Positions 27,482 to 36,100 of a DNA stretch of 64,000 nucleotides are shown one piece after another. The notes below the pieces were generated by a model. That model had not been told where the DNA came from, did no database searches, and saw only the letters and a list, made by a program, of their open reading frames with translations. Every line of letters begins with the position of its first letter. Within the stretch, counting starts at the first letter, position 1. This DNA comes from Streptomyces xanthii (lineage in GTDB: Bacteria; Actinomycetota; Actinomycetes; Streptomycetales; Streptomycetaceae): contig NZ_CP061281.1 in NCBI RefSeq assembly GCF_014621695.1, forward strand, positions 2,604,001-2,668,000. The letters run 5' to 3'. The position numbers and the translations under genes were made by a program.

Positions 27482-27786
27482 GGTTCGAGCCCACGGAAGG
27501 CCCACATCGTGTGGTGGTGCGTCGTCTGCTTCCGGAATCCGGCACCGGCCGCCGCAAAGGCATAGGCCTGAGCCTGTGCCGTCGCTACCGCTTCCGGTGC
27601 CTTGGTCGGTCGCTCATTGCCCTCGCGAATGGGAAGACCCGCGAGGGACAGGCCGGACTCCGGACGCATGGCGCTGACGCCAGACAGACCGGTGCCCAGG
27701 TTCGAGAAGCCGAGCAGGCAGGAAGCGACGACCGAGCGATCGGTCATTTTGACGGTGCTGATGGAGCTGGTGGTGATGCTGATCAC
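27463..27786 (-). CDS. Upstream ORF in the wblC leader (107 codons)
   Basis: A 107-codon ORF starting with GTG, preceded by GAGGAGG eight bases upstream. Starting residues are MISITTSSISTVKMTDRSVV; the end is WAFRGLEPWSDPV. It has weaker G/C third-position bias than normal genes, uses rarer codons such as GTA, CTT and ATT, and its stop sits inside a hairpin. In whiB7-class genes, translation of a leader uORF controls an attenuator, so ribosome-stalling antibiotics switch on wblC. This ORF is long for such a role, and its product may also be a protein of its own. I infer a regulatory leader function from position and structure. Confidence 0.65.
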   Translation of the reverse strand: MISITTSSISTVKMTDRSVVASCLLGFSNLGTGLSGVSAMRPESGLSLAGLPIREGNERPTKAPEAVATAQAQAYAFAAAGAGFRKQTTHHHTMWAFRGLEPWSDPV

Positions 27787-27813
27787 TGGAATCGCCTCCT
27801 CTCGGCGTCTCGG

Positions 27814-27878
27814 GGACCGGTGCGAACCGGTCCGACGGCTTTCAAGTACAGCACGGAACCAGGGCCTTCGAGAAGGCC
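27814..27878 (-). promoter_or_regulatory. 5' hairpins in the wblC leader
   Basis: Two stems lie between the promoter and the uORF: GGACCGGT/ACCGGTCC with loop GCGA (27814-27833) and GGCCTT/AAGGCC (27863-27878). They may stabilise the leader or take part in alternative folding. Confidence 0.5.
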
Positions 27879-27896
27879 GCTGCTTTCGTGCTTTAG

Positions 27897-27936
27897 AACC
27901 TATGGGGATTGCTGGGGCATGCGCAAACTATTTTTT
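27897..27936 (-). promoter_or_regulatory. Predicted wblC promoter with AT-rich activator site
   Basis: On the minus strand an AAAAAAT run is followed after two or three bases by TTGCGC (-35), 18 bases, then TAGGTT (-10). WhiB7-type activators bind an AT-rich tract about three bases upstream of the -35, so this fits autoactivation by WblC. It starts 13 bp after the uvrD2 stop and gives a leader of roughly 610 nt. Confidence 0.7.
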
Positions 27937-27949
27937 CGACGAGTTTGAA

Positions 27950-30172
27950 TCAGTCCTCCTCGTCGACTCCTCCAAGCTCGTCCTCCACGATCCGACCTGC
28001 GCAGATGGCGAGGACGTCGGATCCGTAGGCCCGGAACTTCCGCAGGCCGACCCCGGGGATCCTGGCCAGCTCGCCCTCGTCCTCGGGCGCGGCCTCGGCG
28101 ATCGCGATGAGGGTCTTGTCGGTGAAGACGCAGAACGCGGGCTGTCCGAGGCCCTCCGCGGTGCGGGCCCGCCACTGCACGAGCCGGTCGTGGAGCCCCT
28201 CGTCCATGTCCGACGGGCAGTCCTCGCAGCGCATCAGCTTCATCTCGGCCGCGTCCAGGGTGCGGCCGCACATCCGGCAGCGGGCCACCTTCCGGTCGGC
28301 TCTGCGGCGGGCGCCGGCGAGCGGCTCCCGGGCTCCCGCCCGCGTTCTCGTCCCGAGCTCGACGCCGCCCGGGCCGCCGCCCGCGCCGCGGCGCCCGGAG
28401 CCGCTGGAGCCGGGACGCAGGCCGTCGAGGAAGCGGCTGGCCCTGCGGGTGGGCCGGCCGCCGGGCGAGCGCGAGAGGGCCCACGACAGGCTCAGGTGGT
28501 GGCGGGCGCGGGTGACGCCGACGTAGAGCAGGCGCCGCTCCTCCTCGATCTGCTCGTCGGTCTTGGCGTAGGTGATCGGCATCATGCCCTCGGCGACCCC
28601 GACCAGGAACACGGCGTCCCACTCGAGGCCCTTCGCGGCGTGCAGCGAGGCGAGGGTGACGCCTTCCACGGTCGGGGCGTGCTGGGCGTTCGCCCGCTCG
28701 TCGAGCTCGGCCACGAAGTCGGCGAGGCCGGCTCCCTCGTGGGCCTGCGCGAAGTCCTCGGCGAGGCGGGCCAGCGCGGCGAGGGACTCCCAGCGGTCGC
28801 GGACGGCCCCGGAGCCGGCGGGCGGCTCGCTGGTCCAGCCCTCGCCGGAGAGCACGGCTCTGACCTGCGAGGGCAGGTCGACGGCCGCGTCGAGCCCCGA
28901 GTCGTTGCCCCCGAAGCGGGCTGCCGCGCGCAGGGCGTGGCCCGCCTTGCGCACCTCGGCGCGCTCGAAGAACCGCTCGGCGCCGCGCAGCTGGTAGGGC
29001 ACCCCGGCGTCGGCCAGGGCCTGCTCGTAGATCTCCGACTGGCCGTTGGTCCTGAACAAGATTGCGATCTCGCCGGCGGACACCCCGGAGGCGATGAGCT
29101 CGCGGATGCGGTGGGCCGCGCCCTCGGCCTCGGCGGGCTCGTCGACGTACTCGGTGTAGACCGGCTCGGGCCCGGCGTCGCGCTGCGAGATCAGCTGGAG
29201 GCGGTGCTCGGCGGCGCGGCCGGAGGCCCTCTCCAGGACCCCGTTGGCCAGGTGGACGACCTGGGGCGAGGAGCGGTAGTCGCGCACCAGCTTGACGACG
29301 GTGGCGCCGGGGTGGCGGGTGCGGAAGTTGAGCAGGTGGTCGGGGGTGGCGCCGGTGAAGGAGTAGATCGTCTGGCTGGCGTCACCGACCACGCACACGT
29401 TGTCCCGGTCGCCGAGCCACAGGTCGAGCAGACGCTGCTGGAGGGGGCTGACGTCCTGGTACTCGTCGACGACGAAGTGCTGGTACTGGGCGCGGACCTG
29501 GTCGGCGATGTCGTGGCGGTCCTGGAGGATGCCGACGGTGAGCAGCAGCACGTCCTCGAAGTCGATGACCGAGCGGTCCCGCTTCAGGGTTTCGTAGTCG
29601 CCGTAGATCTGGGCGATCTCGGCCGGGTGGCGGGGGCTCTCGCGGCCGGCCTTGTGGGCCGCGGCCGCGTAGTCGCCGGGGACGGTCTGGGTGACCTTGG
29701 CCCACTCGATCTCGGCGGCGACGTCGCGCAGCTCGCCGCGGTCCAGGCGGATCCGGCCGGCCGTGGCGGCGTCGGCGACGAGCTGGATCTTGCGGTCGAC
29801 GATCCGGGGCAGGTCGCCGCCGACGGCCTTGGGCCAGAAGAACTGGAGCTGGCGCAGGGCGGCGGAGTGGAAGGTGCGGGCCTGCACTCCCCCGGCGCCG
29901 AGCTGGCGCAGCCGGCCGCGCATCTCGCCCGCGGCGCGGTTGGTGAACGTGACGGCGAGCACGGTGTTGGGCTGGAGGATCCCGGCGCGGACGCCGTAGG
30001 CGATGCGATGGGTGATCGCGCGCGTCTTGCCCGTGCCGGCGCCCGCGAGCACGCACACCGGACCGTGCAGGGCGGTCGCCACGGCGCGCTGCTCGGGGTC
30101 GAGGCCCTCGAGCACCGCGTCGGCCGATTCCGGGACCTGCGGGAACAGGGTGGAGTGCGTTGCTGCTGTCAC
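27950..30172 (-). CDS. uvrD2: UvrD2-type DNA helicase with tetracysteine motif and HRDC domain
   Basis: A 740-aa superfamily 1A 3'-5' DNA helicase. Walker A is GAGTGKT at residues 44-50 and Walker B is VVDEYQD; TFHSAALRQL and VTRARHHLSLSW mark motifs Ia and VI regions. After the helicase core comes a four-cysteine knuckle (CRMCG...CEDC), then an HRDC domain over the last ~75 residues. This helicase-tetracysteine-HRDC layout is the signature of actinobacterial UvrD2, a repair helicase that is essential in mycobacteria. I start at the GTG at 30172; a GTG at 30220 is possible. It is divergent from the mycoredoxin gene and near adnA/adnB. Confidence 0.95.
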   Translation of the reverse strand: MTAATHSTLFPQVPESADAVLEGLDPEQRAVATALHGPVCVLAGAGTGKTRAITHRIAYGVRAGILQPNTVLAVTFTNRAAGEMRGRLRQLGAGGVQARTFHSAALRQLQFFWPKAVGGDLPRIVDRKIQLVADAATAGRIRLDRGELRDVAAEIEWAKVTQTVPGDYAAAAHKAGRESPRHPAEIAQIYGDYETLKRDRSVIDFEDVLLLTVGILQDRHDIADQVRAQYQHFVVDEYQDVSPLQQRLLDLWLGDRDNVCVVGDASQTIYSFTGATPDHLLNFRTRHPGATVVKLVRDYRSSPQVVHLANGVLERASGRAAEHRLQLISQRDAGPEPVYTEYVDEPAEAEGAAHRIRELIASGVSAGEIAILFRTNGQSEIYEQALADAGVPYQLRGAERFFERAEVRKAGHALRAAARFGGNDSGLDAAVDLPSQVRAVLSGEGWTSEPPAGSGAVRDRWESLAALARLAEDFAQAHEGAGLADFVAELDERANAQHAPTVEGVTLASLHAAKGLEWDAVFLVGVAEGMMPITYAKTDEQIEEERRLLYVGVTRARHHLSLSWALSRSPGGRPTRRASRFLDGLRPGSSGSGRRGAGGGPGGVELGTRTRAGAREPLAGARRRADRKVARCRMCGRTLDAAEMKLMRCEDCPSDMDEGLHDRLVQWRARTAEGLGQPAFCVFTDKTLIAIAEAAPEDEGELARIPGVGLRKFRAYGSDVLAICAGRIVEDELGGVDEED

Positions 30173-30208
30173 CCCGCCATGCTGCCAGGTCGGCGGGGGC
30201 GGGTGCGT

Positions 30209-30251
30209 CGCGTTGTCCACAGGCAGGCACCGCTTGTCGTACTAATGCGCC
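30209..30251. promoter_or_regulatory. Bipartite motif, copy A, in a divergent promoter region
   Basis: The plus strand reads CGCGTTGTCCACAGG, twelve bases, then GTCGTACTAAT, exactly the layout of the copy at 23294-23336. It lies between uvrD2 and the mycoredoxin gene. The first block contains TTGTCCACA, a Streptomyces-type DnaA box. Confidence 0.6.
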
Positions 30252-30346
30252 TGGCGGTGCGGCCGGCGGGCGGGAATGGTCGCCGCCTCGCGTACGTTCG
30301 ACCCATAGCGAACACGCACTCCCCGCCACGAAGGAGCACAGGACAC

Positions 30347-30592
30347 ATGCAGCCGGGCACTGTGACGATGTACAGCACCACCTGGTGCGGCTACTGCCAG
30401 CGACTGAAGAAGCAGCTGGACCGCGAGGGCATCGGGTACACCGAGATCAACATCGAGCAGGACCCGGAGTCCGCGGCCTTCGTCGAGAAGGCGAACGGGG
30501 GGAACCAGACGGTGCCCACCGTCCTCTTCGCCGACGGTTCGACGCTGACCAACCCTTCGCTGGCGCAGGTCAAGCAGAAGGTCGGCGCCTGA
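30347..30592 (+). CDS. Mycoredoxin (glutaredoxin-like)
   Basis: An 81-aa thioredoxin-fold protein with the redox motif CGYC at residues 14-17 and the cis-proline region QTVPTVLF near residue 54. Actinobacteria use mycothiol in place of glutathione, and mycoredoxins reduce mycothiol-protein mixed disulfides. The C-terminal TNPSLAQVKQKV helix is typical of this group. The ATG has an AAGGAG ribosome-binding site. It is a single gene ended by a strong hairpin and is divergent from uvrD2. Confidence 0.93.
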   Translation: MQPGTVTMYSTTWCGYCQRLKKQLDREGIGYTEINIEQDPESAAFVEKANGGNQTVPTVLFADGSTLTNPSLAQVKQKVGA

Positions 30593-30611
30593 GACCGAGG
30601 CGTCCGACACC

Positions 30612-30642
30612 GGGTCCGAGGCGTGGATCACGCCTCGGACCC
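30612..30642. terminator. Bidirectional hairpin between mycoredoxin and nudC
   Basis: A perfect 14-bp stem (GGGTCCGAGGCGTG / CACGCCTCGGACCC) with a 3-nt loop between convergent genes. Confidence 0.87.
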
Positions 30643-30649
30643 TGAGCAC

Positions 30650-31609
30650 TCAGAGTGCGTCGCTGGGCTTCGGCAGGGGCTTGCCGTACCAGAGCTCGAT
30701 GAGGCGGGCCGCGATCGAGATCCCGTAGGGAGGCATGACCTCCCCGGACTCGAACGCGGCCCGCAGGTCGTCGCGGGAGAACCAGCGCGCCTCGTGAATC
30801 TCATCACCGTCCACGTCGATCTCCGTCGACGTGGCGTGCGCCATGAAGCCGAGCATCAGGCTGGACGGGAACGGCCAGGGCTGGCTGGCGACGTACTCGA
30901 CCTCGCCGACCAGGACACCGGCCTCCTCGAAGACCTCGCGGCGCACCGCCTGCTCGATGGACTCGCCGGGCTCGACGAAGCCCGCGAGCGTGGAGAAGCG
31001 GCCCTCGGGCCAGTGCACCTGGCGGCCGAGCAGCACGCGGTCCTGCTCGTCCGTGACCGCCATGATCACGGCCGGGTCGGTGCGCGGGTAGTGCTCGGCC
31101 CCGCAGGCCGGGCAGCGGCGGATGTGGCCCGCGGCGGCGATGACGGTGCGTTCGCCGCAGCGGGAGCAGAAGCGGTGCAGTCGCTGCCAGTTCTCCAGGG
31201 CGACGGCGTGCACCATGAGGCCGGCGTCCCGCGGCGAGAGGAGCATGCCGGCCTCGCGCAGTCCGGCGGGGCGCGCGGACTGGTCCATGCGCCCCGGAAG
31301 GGTGTCCTTCTGCAGCGCGAAGTAGCTCACGCCGTCCTCGTCGGTGCCCAGGAAGTAGCGGTGGGCCTCGGTGAGAGGGGCTTCGAAGGACGGCGTCATG
31401 ACCAGTTCGGTCGCGCCGTCCGGCGTCTCGTCGATGAGCGCCTGACCACCGGAGACCACGAAGACCCGGGTGCTGGGGTGGCTCCACGCGGCGGCGAGCC
31501 ATGCCTCGTCGAGGCGGTGGTGCGCCGCGCGGTCGATGCCGCTCGGTGCGGCGAGCGAGAGCGGCCGGCCTGCGGCGAGATCGGCGGTGCGGTCGGTCCA
31601 GGTGGTCAC
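30650..31609 (-). CDS. nudC: NADH pyrophosphatase NudC
   Basis: A 319-aa Nudix enzyme that cleaves NADH to NMNH and AMP and can remove NAD caps from RNA. The central zinc site has two CxxC pairs (CSRCG near 140 and CPACG near 157). The Nudix box begins at GFVEPGESIEQAV and continues to REVFEEAG near residue 220. SQPWPFPSSLMLGF downstream is the hallmark that separates NudC from other Nudix enzymes. I start at a GTG at 31609, with GGAAG upstream, giving MTTWTDRT. The dipeptidase gene lies upstream on the same strand, 97 bp away. Confidence 0.95.
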   Translation of the reverse strand: MTTWTDRTADLAAGRPLSLAAPSGIDRAAHHRLDEAWLAAAWSHPSTRVFVVSGGQALIDETPDGATELVMTPSFEAPLTEAHRYFLGTDEDGVSYFALQKDTLPGRMDQSARPAGLREAGMLLSPRDAGLMVHAVALENWQRLHRFCSRCGERTVIAAAGHIRRCPACGAEHYPRTDPAVIMAVTDEQDRVLLGRQVHWPEGRFSTLAGFVEPGESIEQAVRREVFEEAGVLVGEVEYVASQPWPFPSSLMLGFMAHATSTEIDVDGDEIHEARWFSRDDLRAAFESGEVMPPYGISIAARLIELWYGKPLPKPSDAL

Positions 31610-31706
31610 GGGTGCTTCCAACTCCCCCGGTGGAATGGGTGGTTCGCGGGCGGTTCAGCAGGACGTACGACGGGGCGGGCGCGGGGTGTCCCGTTCGGGA
31701 CGCGGT

Positions 31707-33119
31707 TCAGGATGCATCTGCCCAGTTCTCCGCGAGATCGCCCCACAGGTAGGCGGTTGTTTCGACGCCCTTCATCAGGAGGTCGAGTTCGACCTTCTCG
31801 TTGGGCGCGTGCCAGCCGTCGGAGGGGACGGAGATGCCCAGGAAGAGCACCGGGGCGTCGAGGACGTCCTGCAGGTCGGCGGCGGGTCCCGAACCGCCCT
31901 CGCGCGTGAAGCGGATCTTCTGTTCGAAGGCCTGGCCCATGGCCCGGACGACGGACTGGAGGGCCGGGTGGTCGAGCGGGGTGAGGCACGGCCGGGTGGC
32001 CGCGCCGAAGGTGATCTCGTGGCGGATCCCGGCGGGCACCTGCTCGGCGACCCAGGCCGCGACGGCCTTCTCCACCAGGTCCGGGTCCTGCCCGGCGACC
32101 AGCCGGAACGAGAGCTTCAGCATGGCCGAGGCCGGCACGATCGTCTTGCCGCCGGGGCCCTGGTAGCCGCCGCCGATCCCGTTGACCTCCGCGGTCGGGC
32201 GGGCCCAGATGCGCTCCAGGGTGGTGTGTCCGGCCTCGCCGTGCGTGGCGCGGGACTTGGCCGTGCGCAGCCACCGCTCCTCGTCGAAGGGCAGCTCCGC
32301 GAAGAGCTCCCGCTCGCGGTCGGTGAGCTCGACGATCCCGTCGTAGAAGCCGGGGACCGCCACGCGCGCGTCCTCGTCGTGCAGGGCGGCGACGAGGCGG
32401 GCTGCGGCCGCCGCCGGGTTCGGCACGGCTCCGCCGAAGGATCCGGAGTGGATGTCCTGGTCGGGTCCGTACAGCTCGATCTCGCAGTCGGCGAGGCCGC
32501 GCATGCCGGTGCACACGGTCGGGGTGTCCTCGGACCACATGCCGGTGTCGGAGACGATCACGGCGTCGGCGGCCAGGCGCTCGCGCTGCGCCTCCACGAG
32601 CGCGCGGAAGTGCGGGGAGCCCGACTCCTCCTCGCCCTCGATCAGCAGCTTCAGGTTGACCGCGGGGGCCGTGCGGCCGGTGGCGTGCAGGTGGGCGCGC
32701 AGTCCCAGTGTGTGGAAGAACACCTGCCCCTTGTCGTCGGCCGCTCCGCGCGCGTGGAGCCTGTTGCCGATGACCACCGGCTCGAAGGGCTCGGTGTCCC
32801 AGCCGTCCTCGCGGGCGGCGGGCTGCACGTCGTGGTGGCCGTAGACGAGGATCGTGGGGGCCTGCGGATCGCCCGAGGGCCACTCGGCGAAGACGGCCGG
32901 GGCGCCGGCCGTCTCCCAGACCTCGGTGGTCGGGAAGCCCGTCCGCGCGAGCTGCCCGGCGAGCCAGTCGGCGCTGCGCCGGACGTCCGGTGCGTGGTCG
33001 GGCTGGGCGGACACGGAGGGGATCCGCAGCCAGGCGGCGAGGTCGTCGAGGAAGGCCTCGCGGTGGTCCTGGATGTACGCACGGACTGTGCTGACGGCGC
33101 TGTCAACGGGCTTGCTCAT
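31707..33119 (-). CDS. M20-family dipeptidase
   Basis: A 470-aa cytosolic zinc peptidase of the M20/PepV/CNDP-like group. Metal ligands are in GHHDVQP (His and Asp near residues 85-87), ARGAADDKG, and the GEEESGS glutamates near 155; a C-terminal histidine in SDGWHAPNE completes the site. These enzymes cleave short dipeptides with two metal ions. I chose the ATG at 33119: TAGGCT lies seven bases before it and there is no ribosome-binding site, so the mRNA may be leaderless. A GTG two codons upstream would start within the promoter gap. It precedes nudC and follows adnB on the same strand; whether it is co-transcribed is unclear. Confidence 0.93.
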   Translation of the reverse strand: MSKPVDSAVSTVRAYIQDHREAFLDDLAAWLRIPSVSAQPDHAPDVRRSADWLAGQLARTGFPTTEVWETAGAPAVFAEWPSGDPQAPTILVYGHHDVQPAAREDGWDTEPFEPVVIGNRLHARGAADDKGQVFFHTLGLRAHLHATGRTAPAVNLKLLIEGEEESGSPHFRALVEAQRERLAADAVIVSDTGMWSEDTPTVCTGMRGLADCEIELYGPDQDIHSGSFGGAVPNPAAAAARLVAALHDEDARVAVPGFYDGIVELTDRERELFAELPFDEERWLRTAKSRATHGEAGHTTLERIWARPTAEVNGIGGGYQGPGGKTIVPASAMLKLSFRLVAGQDPDLVEKAVAAWVAEQVPAGIRHEITFGAATRPCLTPLDHPALQSVVRAMGQAFEQKIRFTREGGSGPAADLQDVLDAPVLFLGISVPSDGWHAPNEKVELDLLMKGVETTAYLWGDLAENWADAS

Positions 33120-33129
33120 GGCCACGAGC

Positions 33130-36100
33130 CTAATCCCCCACCCGAGTGCGCTCGTCGGGCGGCTCCTCGACGGCCTGCGGTTCCTGGGTGAGGAGCCGCT
33201 CCAGCTCGGCCCGGCCGGGCAGCCGCCGCGGCCGTACGGTCTCCCCGCTGCGCACGTACAGGAAGGCGGCGTCGACCGCCTCCAGGGGCACGCCCTGCTG
33301 CTCGGCCCACGCGAGCCGGTAGACGGCGAGCTGCAGCGGGTCCCCGTTCTGCCGGTGGCCGGTCTTCCAGTCGACGATCTCGTACGTGGCCGTCTCGCCG
33401 TCGCCCGTCTTGTAGACGGCGTCGATGCGGCCCCGGACGACGCGGCCCGCGACGGCCAGCTGGAAGGGCAGCTCGACCCGGTAGGGCGTGCGGTGCGCGT
33501 ACGGGGTGCGCTCGAAGGCGTCCTTGAGCGTCTCCAGGTCGCGCTCGTCGGCGATCTCGGCGTCGCTGCCGGGCAGCTCCTCCGGCTCGATCATGGGCAG
33601 CCGCAGTGCTTCGAAGCGGGACTCGATCCAGGCGTGGAAGCGGGTGCCCCGGCGCGCGGCCGGCTGGGGCGGGTGCGGCATCGGGCGGGCCAGCTCCTGG
33701 GCGAAGGCGTCCGGGTCGGCCGCCATGCGCATCAGCTGGGATGCGGTGAGGGAGTGCGGCACGGGTACCTCGCGCACGCCGGCGCGGGCGCGCAGCAGCT
33801 CGCCGGCGAGGGCGTCGAGGTCGCGGTCCCAGGAGGCGATCGTGCGGGCCTCCTCCGGGGTGAGCTCGAGCTCCGGGGCGGCGGCGGGGTGCGGCACCAC
33901 GGGGGCGTGCCGGGCGGGCACGCGCGTGGGCGTGGCCGGGTCCGGGTGGGGCGTGGGGTGCGGGAGCGCGGGCCGTTCGGCGGTCAGGCTGTCCCAGTCG
34001 ATCGCGTCGTCGGTGTCGTCGGCGTCGTCATCGAACGGGAACGCCTCGTCCTCGTAGGGCGGCAGGGCGTCGTCGAGCTCGTCGTCGGCGGGCGGGGGCG
34101 GCCAGTCCGGGTCCTCGAAGGGCGGCTCCTCCTCGCCGGCGGAGTGCGCGCCCTGTGAGGCCGTGGCGCGCTCCAGGTGGGCGAGGACCGTGTCGGCCGC
34201 GGCCCGGCGGCGGGCCAGGGACGCGTCGTCCAGCGGCAGCGGCCAGGCGTGCTCGCTCGCCGCCTCCTGGAGGGCCGGGTTCTCCTCGTCGTCGGCCGGC
34301 TCGTCCGCCCAGGCCTCGATCTCGCCGTACCCGGCGGCGCAGTGGTCGTACAGGGCGTGGAGGAAGTCGGAGGGGCCGCGCTTGCGCTTCTGGGAGGGGC
34401 CCCACCAGTGCCCGGAGCCGAGGAGCAGCGAGCGGGGGCGGGTGAACGTGACGTATCCGAGGCGCAGTTCCTCGATGTGCTGGTGGTCCTTCATGTCGGC
34501 GTGGAAGGCCTTCATGCCCTTGGCGTCCCACGTCTCGATGTCGGGCAGCGTGGCGGCGTCGCCGCGCAGCGCATGGGGCAGGACGCGGCCCTGGGCGGTC
34601 CACTTCTCGCGGCCCTGGCCGCTGGGGAAGGTGCCGTTGACGAGGCCGGGGACGACGACCACGTCCCATTCGAGGCCCTTCGACTTGTGGGCGGTGAGGA
34701 CCTTCACCGTGTTCTCGCCGCCCGGCAGCGCGTTGTCGAGGCCCTTCTCGTACTGGGCGGCGGTGCGCAGGAAGCCGAGGAAGGCGAGCAGGGTCGCGGA
34801 GCCGTCGTCGGCGGCGAAGGAGGCGGCGACGTCCAGGAAGTTCGACAGCGTCTCGCGGCGGCGGGCCGCCAGGGCGTGCGGGGACGCGGAGAGTTCGACC
34901 TCCAGTCCGGTGACGGCCAGGACGCGGTGCAGGACGTCCATGAGCGGGTCGGACAGTGAGCGGCGCAGGTCGCGCAGTTCGGCGGCGAGGCGGGCGAAGC
35001 GCACGCGCGCGTCGGCGGAGAACGGCAGCCCGTCGTCGTCCCCGTCGGCCTCCGCGGAGGTCTCCAGGAACGTGTCGAGCGCGTCCGCCAGCGATATCAC
35101 CTCGGAGGGGTCGACCCCCTCGACGGCCTCGGCGAGGCGGCGGTCCGGGTCGTCCTCGGCGCCTGCGCGCGAGTGGGAGACCAGGAGGCGGGCCCGGCGG
35201 CCCAGGAGGGCGAGGTCGCGGGGGCCGATCCGCCAGCGGGGGCCGGTCAGCAGGCGGACCAGCGACGCGTTCGCCCCCGGGTCCTGGAGGACCTCGCAGA
35301 CGGCGACGAGGTCAGCGACCTCGGGCAGGTGGAGGAGGCCGGAGAGGCCGACGACCTCGACGGGGATGTCGCGGGCGACGAGCGCGCCCTGGATCTCGGC
35401 GAAGTCGGACGCGGTACGGCACAGGACAGCGATGTCGCCCGGCTCCTTGTCGGCGCGCACGAGCCGGTCGACGGAGTCGGCGATCCAGTCGATCTCCTCC
35501 TGGTGCGTGCGCAGCAGGGCGCAGTGCACGGCGCCCGCGCCCTCGGCGTCGGGTGCCGGGCGCAGGGCCTCCACGCCCGCGTGCATGGCGCGCAGCGGCT
35601 CGGCCAGACCGTTCGCCAGGTCGAGGAGGCGGCCGCCGCTGCGGCGGTTCTCGCTCAGGGCGAAGCGGGTGGCCGGGCTGCCGTCGGCGTACGCGAAGTG
35701 CTGCGGGAAGTCGTCGAGGTTGGCGACAGAGGCGCCGCGCCAGCCGTAGATGGCCTGGCAGGGGTCGCCGACGGCGGTGACGGCGTGGCCGGTGCCGCCG
35801 CCGAACAGTCCGGCGAGCAGCAGCCGCTGGGCGACCGAGGTGTCCTGGTACTCGTCCAGGAGCACGACGCGGAACTCGTCGCGGAGGATCTCGCCGACCT
35901 CGGGGCGGGTGCCGGCGAGGGTCGCGGACAGGGCGATCTGGTCGCCGAAGTCGAGGACGTCACGGGCGCGCTTGGCCGCCCTGTAGTGGCCGACGAGCTC
36001 GGCCAGCTCCAGGCGGGCGGCGGCGGCCTCGGGGACCTTGCGCAGGTCCCCGTTGGTCAGCTTGACGTCTTCCAGGGAGCGCAGGAGCTCCCGGTCGTGG

